Assembly (NCBI GenBank): GCA_946061345.1
Contig: CAMGRA010000009.1
Span: 1 to 15,405 of the forward strand
Origin: an uncultured Clostridia bacterium
GTDB lineage: Bacteria; Bacillota; Clostridia; Oscillospirales; Oscillospiraceae
DNA: 15,405 nucleotides
Direction of reading: 5' to 3'
Of the stretch, positions 7,954 to 14,868 are shown in pieces. Position 1 is the first letter of the stretch; every line of letters begins with the position of its first letter. Below the pieces are notes generated by a model, which saw nothing but the letters and a program-made list of their open reading frames with translations, ran no database searches and had not been told where the DNA came from. The position numbers were made by a program, and so were the translations under genes.

Positions 7954-8771
7954 GCGGATTTTATGTAAACCACAAGGGAACGCTGGAATACCTGACAGCG
8001 CCCGGCCTGGAGGGGACGGCCCACTGCTTTTCCACCCGATACGGCGGTGTCAGCGAGGGCGCTCTGGCTTCCCTGAATCTGGGCGTCCACCGGGGAGACC
8101 GCCCCGGAAATGTCCTGGAGAACTACCGCATTCTGGGCAGAGCCGTGGGATTCGACCCGAAAAACACGGTCTTTACCCGCCAGCTCCACACGGATATCGT
8201 GGAGCGGGTGGGAAAGCGGGACTGCGGGCGGGGGCTGATCGTCCCCGTGGACCACGCCTGCGACGGCCTGGTCACCAACGAGCCAAACGTGGTTTTGACG
8301 GTGTTTTCCGCCGACTGCACGCCGGTGCTGCTCTATGACCCGGTGGCGGGAGCGGTGGGCGCCGTCCATGCCGGCTGGCGGGGGACTGCCGCCGCCATCG
8401 CCGCAAAAGCTGTGGAGAAAATGGTGACGGAATTCGGCTCCCGCCCGGAGAATATCCGCGCCGCCATCGGGCCGTGCATTTCCCAATGCTGCTTTGAGAC
8501 CGACGCCGACGTGCCGGAAGCCATGCTGGCATCCTTCGGAGAAGCCGCCAACGCCGCGATCCGGCCCATGGAAAAAGCAGCGGGCAAAAAATATTATGTA
8601 AACCTAAAGGAGCTGAACGCCCTGGCCCTGCGCCGGGCAGGCGTGGTGGCCATCGACATCGCCTGCGAGTGTACGGCCTGTGAGCCGCAGCGCTTCTGGT
8701 CGCACCGCCGCGTGGGAAACGGTCGCGGCTCCTTGGCCGCCATGATCATGTTACGAGGAGAGACCCTGTGA
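7950..8771 (+). CDS. pgeF: Peptidoglycan editing factor PgeF / YfiH-family multicopper-like (laccase-domain) protein
   Basis: 273 residues from the ATG at 7950, which overlaps the secA stop and has AAGGA at 7936-7940 nine bases upstream; an open frame further upstream lies inside secA and lacks support. The family hallmarks are all present: CFSTRYGGVS (26-34), LNLGVHRGD, RQLHTD with H80, TVFSADCTP with C123, GAVHAGWRG with H140, IGPCISQCCFE, and a C-terminal CTACEPQRFWSHRR. H80, C123 and H140 match the metal-binding triad of YfiH/YlmD. In E. coli, PgeF removes wall precursors that carry L-Ser instead of L-Ala; relatives also act as purine nucleoside phosphorylase and adenosine deaminase, and older annotation calls them polyphenol oxidase. 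Which activity dominates here is not readable. The stop overlaps the GTG start of the next gene. Confidence 0.93.
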   Translation: MSGFYVNHKGTLEYLTAPGLEGTAHCFSTRYGGVSEGALASLNLGVHRGDRPGNVLENYRILGRAVGFDPKNTVFTRQLHTDIVERVGKRDCGRGLIVPVDHACDGLVTNEPNVVLTVFSADCTPVLLYDPVAGAVGAVHAGWRGTAAAIAAKAVEKMVTEFGSRPENIRAAIGPCISQCCFETDADVPEAMLASFGEAANAAIRPMEKAAGKKYYVNLKELNALALRRAGVVAIDIACECTACEPQRFWSHRRVGNGRGSLAAMIMLRGETL

Positions 8772-10345
8772 AAAGATATATCGCGCTGCTGCTGGCGCTT
8801 ACCCTGCTGCTGAGCGGCTGTACGGCTGCGCAGCAGACCGGGCAGACGGAGACAAGCGCCCAGACGGAGATCACCGAGGAGACAGAGGAAACCCAGGAGA
8901 CTGTGGGGACACCGGAGGACGAGAACAGCTTCGGCCTGTCCTATCTGCCCGAATACGGCCTGAATCCCTATACCTGTACCGCTACGGTCAACCGCGCTCT
9001 GTTTTCCCTGCTCTACGAGAGCCTGTTTTCCACCTCCACCCAGTTCCGCGCCGAGCCGGTCCTGTGCGAAAGCTACCGCATGATCGACGAGGGCAGAACC
9101 TACGTGTTCACGCTGGTGGAGGGCGCGGCCTTTTCCGACGGGACGCCGCTGACGGCCGAGGATGTGGAGGCCTCCATCCAGGCGGCCCGTTCCAGCTCCT
9201 ACTATAAATTCCGCCTGTCCCACATCTCCTACTACACCACCCAGGAGGACGGGACCCTTCTGATCCAGATGGACACGCCCTATGAGAACCTGCCGCTGAT
9301 CCTGGACATCCCCATTGTTAAAAAGGAAAGCGTGTCGGAGGCCTATCCCGTCGGCACAGGGCCGTATTGCCTGCAGGGCAACCGGCTTGTCCGCAACCGC
9401 CACTGGAAGCAGACCCAGGAGCCGGTCCTTGACCGGGACACCATCGAGCTTTCCGCCTGCAGCAGCACGGGTGAACTGCGGGACAACTTTGAATTCGGCT
9501 CCACCGACCTGGTCTACTGCGACCCCAATAACGCCGCGTCCGTGGGCTACCGCTGCGACTACGAGGTCTGGGAGGTCCCGACCACGGTGATGCACTACCT
9601 TGGCTTCAATTTATACAGCGGCTATTTTGCCAACAACACCCTCCGCTCGGCGGTGACTTACCTGCTTGATCGGGAGGAGATCGTCACGGAGTTTTACGGC
9701 GGCTTTGCCCTGGGCAGCAGCCTGCCCTGTTCACCCTACTCGGACCTTTACGACGCCCAGCTTGCCGAGAGCCACGACTACGCGCCCACCCAGTTCCGTG
9801 CGGCGCTTCAGGAGTCAGGTATCCTGACCTCCCCGGAATATGAGTACCATCAGGGCATTTTCCTGGTCTGCTCCGATGACATGGCCCGCGTGGAAACGGC
9901 CAGATACATTGCCCAGCTTCTCAACGACGCGGGCTTGAATATCGTCGTCAGCGCCGTGGACCGGGACACCTATCTGCAGGAGCTCAACGACGGCGATTTT
10001 GACCTCTATTACGGCGAGACGCGCCTGACGCCCAACTTCGACCTGTCCCAATTCTTCCGCAGCGACGGCAATCTGCAGTACGGCTCCATCAAGAGTACCT
10101 CTCTGGCGGAGCTTTGCACCGCCGCCCTGGAAAACACCGGCAGCTTTGTGGAGCTGTGCGCCCAGGTGGCGCGGGAAGCGCCCATCTGCCCCGTGGTGTT
10201 CAAAAGCTACGCGGTCTACGTGACCCGCGGCAAGCTCACCAGCCTGACACCCACGGTGGACAATGTGTTCCACGACTCGGCCTCTGCGCGAAGCCTTGCC
10301 GACGCGGACAAGACCTACGAAAACGCCGACCCGACAGCGGAATAA
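8768..10345 (+). CDS. Solute-binding lipoprotein of an ABC importer (SBP_bac_5, peptide/nickel type), orphan
   Basis: 525 residues starting at GTG 8768, with AGGAG at 8756-8760 and a GTGA overlap with the pgeF stop. The signal peptide ends in a lipobox LLSGC (lipidated C18), followed by a Thr/Glu-rich flexible linker (about 19-52). The mature part has family-5 hallmarks: LNPYTCT, FSDGTPLTAEDVEASI near residue 122, and PVGTGPYCL. The family binds oligopeptides, dipeptides, nickel complexes or heme at the outer face of the membrane and hands them to a permease. No permease or ATPase gene adjoins it, so it either serves a transporter encoded elsewhere or acts as a receptor. Coupling to secA and pgeF is odd for a transport component. 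The ligand is unknown; the family call is secure. Confidence 0.9.
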   Translation: MKRYIALLLALTLLLSGCTAAQQTGQTETSAQTEITEETEETQETVGTPEDENSFGLSYLPEYGLNPYTCTATVNRALFSLLYESLFSTSTQFRAEPVLCESYRMIDEGRTYVFTLVEGAAFSDGTPLTAEDVEASIQAARSSSYYKFRLSHISYYTTQEDGTLLIQMDTPYENLPLILDIPIVKKESVSEAYPVGTGPYCLQGNRLVRNRHWKQTQEPVLDRDTIELSACSSTGELRDNFEFGSTDLVYCDPNNAASVGYRCDYEVWEVPTTVMHYLGFNLYSGYFANNTLRSAVTYLLDREEIVTEFYGGFALGSSLPCSPYSDLYDAQLAESHDYAPTQFRAALQESGILTSPEYEYHQGIFLVCSDDMARVETARYIAQLLNDAGLNIVVSAVDRDTYLQELNDGDFDLYYGETRLTPNFDLSQFFRSDGNLQYGSIKSTSLAELCTAALENTGSFVELCAQVAREAPICPVVFKSYAVYVTRGKLTSLTPTVDNVFHDSASARSLADADKTYENADPTAE

Positions 10346-10370
10346 CATAGAAAAAGCGCCGTGTGCGAGC

Positions 10371-10425
10371 GAACAAAGCCAATCGGCCTTGAAAGCCTCG
10401 GCTTTCAAGGCTTGCGGCTTTGTTC
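10371..10425. repeat. Long imperfect hairpin between the lipoprotein gene and the FemX-like gene
   Basis: Outer arms at 10371-10380 and 10416-10425 (GAACAAAGCC/GGCTTTGTTC) match over 10 bp. Inside them, arms at 10386-10397 and 10400-10411 (GCCTTGAAAGCC/GGCTTTCAAGGC) match over 12 bp, separated from the outer stem by an internal loop of 5 and 4 bases. It could terminate the secA operon, but only a short, interrupted T-run follows. It runs into the -35 area of the next promoter, so it could instead affect transcription initiation or be a small palindromic repeat. Confidence 0.75.
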
Positions 10426-10431
10426 AGTACG

Positions 10432-10437
10432 TATAAT
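10432..10437 (+). promoter_or_regulatory. Candidate promoter (-10) for the FemX-like/alanine racemase operon
   Basis: A perfect TATAAT lies at 10432-10437, seven bases after the hairpin. No convincing -35 is seen; at 16-18 bp spacing the hexamers are GCTTGC, GGCTTG and AGGCTT, all inside the hairpin arm. The start would fall near 10444, about 22 nt before the ATG at 10466. Confidence 0.4.
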
Positions 10438-10465
10438 AAGAGAAACTATGTTTGGAGATGCAGCC

Positions 10466-11530
10466 ATGACGGAATATGTCAACGAAACGAATCTGACCGA
10501 ATACGAAGCCTTTGTCGAGAGCCATCCCAAGGGCCATTTTGCCCAGAGCGTTCTCTGGGCAAAGCAGAAGCCTGCCTGGGACTGGAAGGCCATCGTCTGC
10601 CGCAACGAGGCGGGAAAAATCAAGGGCAGTATCGCCTTTTTGATCCGAAAAATGCCCGTGGTGCGCAAAAAGATAATGTACGCCTGCCGCGGTCCCGTCT
10701 GCGATTTGGATGACCGTGCCACCTTCGGTGAGCTGATGGCGGCGGCCCGGACCCTGGCAAAGGAGGAAAAGGCCTACGTCATCAAGATCGACCCGGACGT
10801 GCCCTCCAGCAACACGGAGTTTGCCAAACTGCTGACGGATTTCGGCTTCCGCACCCGCGATACGGGCAAGAATTTCGAGGCCATCCAGCCGAAATACGTC
10901 TTCCGCCTCTATCTGAACGGCCGCAGCGAGGAAGAGCTCATGGCCTCCTTCCATCAGAAGTGGCGCTATAATATCCGTCTGGCGGTGAAAAAGGGCGTGG
11001 AGGTCAGGCTCTGCGGCAAGGAAATGGTGCCGGATTTTGCCCGCATCATGGTGGAGACCGGTGTCCGCGACAATTTCGCCACCCGTCCGCCGGAGTACTT
11101 TGCCGCCATGCTGGACAATCTGGGTGACAAGTGCCGCCTCTATATGGCCTTCCATGAGGGCCAGCCCATCGCCGGGACCCTGGCCATCCACTACGGCGAC
11201 AAGGTCTGGTATCTCTACGGTGCCAGCTCCAACGAGCACCGCAACCTCATGCCCAACTATCTGCTGCAGTGGAACATGATCCAGTGGGCGGTGGAGACGG
11301 GCAGCCGCGTTTACGACTTCCGGGGTGTTTCCGGCGACCTGTCGGAGGACAACCCCCACTATGGCCTCTACCGCTTCAAAAAGGGCTTCGGCGGCGAATT
11401 CACCGAGTTCATGGGTGAGTATGACTACGTGCTCAACCGCCTGTCCTACTTCATCGCCGAGAAGGGTGCCCTTGCCTACAAGGGCGTCGCGGCCAAGCTC
11501 TATATGCTCAAAAACCGCAAGAAAAACTGA
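10466..11530 (+). CDS. FemX-like peptidoglycan bridge aminoacyltransferase (FemABX family)
   Basis: 354 residues from the ATG at 10466, chosen because GGAG at 10454-10457 lies 8 bases upstream; the frame is open further upstream, but that part is the hairpin and promoter. FemABX enzymes use aminoacyl-tRNA to add an amino acid to the stem peptide of lipid II or its UDP precursor, on the cytoplasmic side. Visible family features are KWRYNIRLAVKKGVEVR (from 165), the lipid-II-type pocket region ending VYDFRGVSGD (about 283-291), and YRFKKGFGGEF (from 302). The length suits the compact two-GNAT-domain form (FemX) without the coiled-coil arm of staphylococcal FemA/B. The amino acid added is not predictable. 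An alanine racemase gene follows after 41 bases, so a cell-wall operon is likely. Annotation as lipid II:glycine glycyltransferase would be over-specific. Confidence 0.88.
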   Translation: MTEYVNETNLTEYEAFVESHPKGHFAQSVLWAKQKPAWDWKAIVCRNEAGKIKGSIAFLIRKMPVVRKKIMYACRGPVCDLDDRATFGELMAAARTLAKEEKAYVIKIDPDVPSSNTEFAKLLTDFGFRTRDTGKNFEAIQPKYVFRLYLNGRSEEELMASFHQKWRYNIRLAVKKGVEVRLCGKEMVPDFARIMVETGVRDNFATRPPEYFAAMLDNLGDKCRLYMAFHEGQPIAGTLAIHYGDKVWYLYGASSNEHRNLMPNYLLQWNMIQWAVETGSRVYDFRGVSGDLSEDNPHYGLYRFKKGFGGEFTEFMGEYDYVLNRLSYFIAEKGALAYKGVAAKLYMLKNRKKN

Positions 11531-11571
11531 TACTAAAAACCGATTAAAATATTCATTTCAGAGGGAAGCAC

Positions 11572-12657
11572 ATGAACACGTATGTGGTGAAACGTGATGT
11601 TCTGGCGCAGAACATCCGGCAACTGAAAAAACAGGCGAAGGGCGTACCCATCTGGGCGGTGGTCAAGGGCGACGGCTACGGACTGGGAGTGCTGTCTCTG
11701 GCGGAGACCTTGTCGGAGGAGGGCATCGACCGCTTCTGTATCACCGATGTCCGCGAGGCGGAGATCCTGCGGGAAAACGGCTTTGGCGACGCGCAGATCC
11801 TGATGCTCCGCGCCGTTTCCGACCGCAGAGAGCTGAACCGCCTGCTGGATCTTCGGGTCATTGTGACCGTCGGCTCCCGGGAAACGGCGCTGCTTCTCGA
11901 CCGGATCGCCGCCGAACGGGCGGACGTGGCCCAGGTGCATCTGAAGATCGACACCGGCATGGGCCGTTTCGGCTTCCTGCCGGAGCAGACGGAGGAGATC
12001 ATCGGCCTCTACAAAACCTGCAAAAACCTGGCGTTCTGCGGCATCTTCACCCATTTCAACTGCGCCATCAACGACGAAAAGCTGACCCGAGAGGAGTTTG
12101 CCGTTTTCCAAAGCGTGGTGAGCAGGATCCGTGCAGCGGGCCTGGAAACGGGAACGGTCCACTGCTGCAACTCCGCCGCTTTTTTGAAATACCCGGAGAT
12201 GCACCTGGACGGCGTGCGCCTGGGCTCGGCGATTTTGGGCCGGATGTCCTTCCGCACCAAGCTCCATCCCGTGGGATACGCGGAAATCCCCATCGACGAG
12301 GTGCGCGTCCTGCCGAAGGGACACACCACGGGCTACTGCGCGCTCTGGCGGGCCAAGCAGGATACTAAAGTGGCCATCCTGCCCGTCGGTTGGTATCACG
12401 GCTTCCGCGTCAGCTGCCAGCTTGACATGAGCCGCCGGCTGGACTGCCTGCGCACGGCCTTTTCCGCCGTCAAGCAGTTCCTGCGCCCTAAACGGTCCAC
12501 GGTGGAGATCGGCGGCAGAGCCTGCCCGGTCATCGGTGCTGTGGGAATGCTCCACTGCGCGGTGGATGTCAGCGGCGTCGAGTGCAAGGCCGGTGACCTT
12601 GCCACCGTGCAGATCAACCCGCTCCACGCCAAAGGCATCCCGGTGGTGTTCCGGTGA
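11572..12657 (+). CDS. alr: Divergent alanine racemase (PLP-dependent fold-III)
   Basis: 361 residues, close to the usual 360-390. The N-terminal TIM barrel has the PLP lysine K32 in AVVKGDGYGLG, HLKIDTGMGRFG with K125 and R132 (equivalents of the carbamylated Lys and its Arg partner), THFNCAIND, and HCCNSAAFLKYPEMHLDGVRLG. The C-terminal barrel has the catalytic Tyr of the TGYCALW motif (Y255). Several usually invariant spots differ: PVGYADGY is PVGWYHGF, GRVCMDQ is GAVGMLH, and the LYG after VRPG is ILG. It likely interconverts L- and D-alanine for wall synthesis, but a serine or other amino-acid racemase role is possible. GAGGG at 11561-11565 is well placed before the ATG. It follows the FemX-like gene at 41 bases with no terminator, so co-transcription is likely. 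Confidence 0.85.
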   Translation: MNTYVVKRDVLAQNIRQLKKQAKGVPIWAVVKGDGYGLGVLSLAETLSEEGIDRFCITDVREAEILRENGFGDAQILMLRAVSDRRELNRLLDLRVIVTVGSRETALLLDRIAAERADVAQVHLKIDTGMGRFGFLPEQTEEIIGLYKTCKNLAFCGIFTHFNCAINDEKLTREEFAVFQSVVSRIRAAGLETGTVHCCNSAAFLKYPEMHLDGVRLGSAILGRMSFRTKLHPVGYAEIPIDEVRVLPKGHTTGYCALWRAKQDTKVAILPVGWYHGFRVSCQLDMSRRLDCLRTAFSAVKQFLRPKRSTVEIGGRACPVIGAVGMLHCAVDVSGVECKAGDLATVQINPLHAKGIPVVFR

Positions 12658-12689
12658 CGGACACTCCCTGCCGCATACATTATAATAAA

Positions 12690-12728
12690 ACCCCGGTACG
12701 CCGCGAAACTCGCAGGGCGTACCGGGGT
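12690..12728 (-). terminator. Intrinsic terminator between convergent genes, strongest for the minus strand
   Basis: Arms ACCCCGGTACGCC (12690-12702) and GGCGTACCGGGGT (12716-12728) pair perfectly over 13 bp, and GCGA/TCGC adds 4 bp inside. On the minus strand the stem is followed by TTTTATTATAAT, a good T-tract, so it ends the SLH-peptidase transcript 7 bases after its stop codon region. On the plus strand the following bases are less T-rich, but the strong stem may also end the alr operon. Confidence 0.88.
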
Positions 12729-12734
12729 GTTCTG

Positions 12735-14201
12735 TTATGTGCCGAAATAACTGAAATGCATGTAGTCCACCGCGCTGCTCCAGTAGGCGCCCTGGGTGAA
12801 GCCGTATTTGGCGAAGATTTTCGCCACTTCGCCGTCCAGGGGGATGGAGTAGGGATCCTCGCCGGGCTTCCAGTAGCTGCCGACGGTCTGTCCGGTGGAG
12901 GGATTGTAGTAGTAATTCTCCTCGGGGTTTAAGTCGATGGCGCAGCCGATGGTGTGCTCGGAGCGCCCGCCGTGACTGAAACCGCCGACATAGTGGATGG
13001 GGAATTTTTCCACCCCGTTGTAGATTTCCTCAAAGATCTGCTGCACCGTCGGCGCAAGATTCTTGTGGACCAGAATAGTGAACTGCCGGGTGTATTTTTC
13101 ACCGTCGCTGCCGATATCCCAAGTGCGCACCGTGATCTCCGTCATGTCGGCGGCGGCTCTGGCGTAGTCTTCCTCGCTGTAGACGCCGTCGTCACCGGCG
13201 TAATAGAGCCTGGGGTCATTGACCACCTCGCCGAATAAGCGCAGGCATTTTTCCAGCCGGGTCTCGTCGGCGCTGGCCAGCGTATCGTTGGCGCATGTGA
13301 CCGTGCAGGAGGCGCTCAGACCGTTGGGCGCGTAGGCGGTGATCTCCGCCTTGCCCAGACCGACGCAGGTGACCGCGCCGTTTTCGTCCACAGTCATGAC
13401 CGACGGGTCGGAGCTTTTCCAGATCAGGCTGACGGAAGCGGCCTCTGCCGGCGTGATGACCGGCCGAAGGACCTGGGTCTGCCCCATTTTCAGCGTGTTC
13501 TCCGTCTCGCCAAACTCCATAGTCTCCGGCAAGACCGGCGTTTGGGTCGAGCGGAGCAGCGCGTCATAGAGACGGCAGAACACCGTGGCACATTCGGCGC
13601 GGCTGGAGGTCTTCAGCGGCAGGAAGGAGATGGAGCCGTCGGCGTTGGGCAGACCGTTGAGAATGCCCATCTGCCGCAGAATGTCCACGGATTCCGCCGC
13701 CCAGGGCGCAATGTCCGCTTCGTCGGCAAAGCCGTCGGGAATGACCAGCGCCTGATCCGGTGCCAGCAGCTCATGGCCCATTTTCCGTACGTAAAAGGCG
13801 ATGAGCTTGGCCATCTGTTCGCGGGTGACGGGCGTGTCCGGCTCAAAGGTCGTGGGGGTCATGCCGTCGACGATGCCGTTGCAGACCGCCCAGGAGATGT
13901 AGGGCGCGTAATACATATCCGCCGCCACGTCAGTGAAAAACTGCGGCGCGCTGTCGCTGCTCCAGGCTGCCGGGTCCACGCCCTCCATGCGGCCCAAAAC
14001 CGTTACGAACATTCCGCGGGTCATGGTACCCTCCGGCTCAAAAGAGGTGCTGCTGACGCCGTTGAACATCTCCAGGGAGACAGCCTGGTCTATGTAGTCC
14101 GTGGCCCAATGGTCGTCGGTGTCGGAAAAGGCCCGTACCGTCGGGATTGCCGCCAGCAGCATGAGCAGGGCCAGCAGCGTCGAAATCAGCCGGTTTTTCA
14201 T
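12735..14201 (-). CDS. Secreted SLH-domain protein with Ig-like (Big_2) and M15/VanY-type D,D-carboxypeptidase domains
   Basis: 488 residues from the ATG at 14201; AAAGGA ends 8 bases upstream, while an ATG three codons earlier lies too close to it. A signal peptide (about 1-24, cleavage after VRA) is followed by three SLH repeats (about 25-75, 88-142, 156-215) that typically anchor proteins to pyruvylated wall polymers. An Ig-like Big_2 domain spans about 222-303 (WKSSDPSVMTVDENGAVTCVGLGKAEI, shown here only as its recognisable core). The C-terminal third is an M15_4 peptidase: RSEHTIGCAIDLNP supplies H416 and D423, and DYMHF supplies H482, the expected zinc ligands. It should trim D-Ala or related bonds of peptidoglycan at the cell surface. 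It stands alone between its own promoter and a terminator. All domains are intact; exact bond specificity is unknown. Confidence 0.9.
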   Translation of the reverse strand: MKNRLISTLLALLMLLAAIPTVRAFSDTDDHWATDYIDQAVSLEMFNGVSSTSFEPEGTMTRGMFVTVLGRMEGVDPAAWSSDSAPQFFTDVAADMYYAPYISWAVCNGIVDGMTPTTFEPDTPVTREQMAKLIAFYVRKMGHELLAPDQALVIPDGFADEADIAPWAAESVDILRQMGILNGLPNADGSISFLPLKTSSRAECATVFCRLYDALLRSTQTPVLPETMEFGETENTLKMGQTQVLRPVITPAEAASVSLIWKSSDPSVMTVDENGAVTCVGLGKAEITAYAPNGLSASCTVTCANDTLASADETRLEKCLRLFGEVVNDPRLYYAGDDGVYSEEDYARAAADMTEITVRTWDIGSDGEKYTRQFTILVHKNLAPTVQQIFEEIYNGVEKFPIHYVGGFSHGGRSEHTIGCAIDLNPEENYYYNPSTGQTVGSYWKPGEDPYSIPLDGEVAKIFAKYGFTQGAYWSSAVDYMHFSYFGT

Positions 14202-14238
14202 GAAGATCATCCTTTCGCGGCATATTATGTCTACCACC

Positions 14239-14267
14239 ATCATAGCCCTTTTTCAGAAAAAATGCAA
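14239..14267 (-). promoter_or_regulatory. Sigma-A promoter of the SLH-peptidase gene
   Basis: On the minus strand, TTGCAT (14262-14267) and TATGAT (14239-14244) are separated by exactly 17 bases. Each hexamer is close to consensus. The start would be near 14232, giving a leader of about 30 nt before the Shine-Dalgarno and the ATG at 14201. Confidence 0.65.
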
Positions 14268-14320
14268 GCGGAGAAATCTTCCTCCGGCAGTATTCTGCCT
14301 GCTTTGCAAGGACGCAAACG

Positions 14321-14356
14321 AACAGAGAGCGACTCATGAAAGAACCGCTCTCTGTT
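14321..14356. terminator. Hairpin, possible terminator
   Basis: Arms AACAGAGAGCG (14321-14331) and CGCTCTCTGTT (14346-14356) match perfectly over 11 bp around a 14-nt loop. It lies upstream of the SLH-peptidase promoter and downstream of the broken minus-strand remnant, so it may once have ended that gene's transcript. Neither side has a clean T-run, so terminator strength is uncertain. Confidence 0.5.
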
Positions 14357-14377
14357 TAATATCAACCTATTTATGCG

Positions 14378-14713
14378 TTAATGCATTCTAATCACGTATA
14401 CGTTGGAAGTCGCTTTGCGAAGCATCATACTGTCTCCCAAGGTTGAATACGACTCACCGTATAAATCCGCTATTCTCCCTTTCAAAAATAGCCCCATTTA
14501 AGGGCGTAATTGACTCCAAAACACTCGGTATTTGCTTTGCCATCGTCATGTACTGAGAGGCAATATTTGTCCCTGGTTCTCCAAATTGAACATCAGAGGG
14601 ATAATATACGACAACATGATACTTTTTTGCGCCAATCGTCATATATCCAATAAATTCATATGCAGGACGATAAAACACTCCCTTTATAGCCTCATTCGAA
14701 ATCTCTCTGATAC
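14378..14713 (-). pseudogene. Remnant of an unrecognised gene: 5' end lost at the hairpin array, frame broken near 14454
   Basis: The minus strand is open from inside the hairpin-array end (about 14726) to a TGA at 14454-14456. It encodes a protein-like stretch including KGVFYRPAYEFIGYMTIG and AKKYHVVVYYPSDVQFGEP. A GTG at 14678 could start it, but the GGGAG before it abuts the codon with no spacing, so translation is doubtful. Directly after the TGA, another frame runs on as GESYSTLGDSMMLRKATSNV and ends at a TAA at 14378-14380. This reads like the C-terminus displaced by a frameshift. The upstream end coincides with the left end of the array at 14710, as expected if an insertion or deletion cut the gene. 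I do not recognise the family. It is AT-rich compared with its neighbours. The alternative is an intact 74-residue small gene at 14454-14678; I think that is less likely. Confidence 0.4.
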
Positions 14714-14868
14714 TAATTCTTCATAAAAACCTTTGGTTTTTATGAAGAAGGCACCGCGATTCGCGTTGCCCTTTTGTGGCAAAAAGCCACAAAAGCCGTC
14801 TCATGCAGTTCTTGACGCACCTTTGGTGCTATAAAAAGCTTTTCAAGCTTTTTATCAAAAACTAGTAT
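14710..14868. repeat. 159-bp composite hairpin element with imperfect terminal inverted repeats (array B, MITE-like)
   Basis: The two ends are inverted copies: 14710-14731 (ATACTAATTCTTCATAAAAA...) and the reverse complement of 14847-14868 (ATACTAGTTTTTGATAAAAA...) agree at 18 of 22 positions by eye. Five hairpins sit between them: 14717-14731/14735-14749 (15 bp, TTT loop), 14750-14758/14762-14770 (one mismatch), 14771-14780/14786-14795 (10 bp), 14817-14821/14825-14829 (5 bp, TTT loop) and 14831-14841/14845-14855 (11 bp, TTC loop). There is no coding capacity. TA dinucleotides at both ends could be a TA target duplication as made by IS630/mariner-type transposases, but that is a guess. The end motif is shared with the array at 1-188. 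Confidence 0.7.

Noticed and set aside
10361..10465. Upstream GTG start for the FemX-like protein
   Set aside because: That stretch is the hairpin and promoter; the ATG at 10466 has a Shine-Dalgarno and the protein begins as family members do.
14101..14391. Small plus-strand frames over the start of the SLH-peptidase gene
   Set aside because: They overlap the signal peptide and promoter of the minus-strand gene and lack ribosome binding sites or recognisable content.
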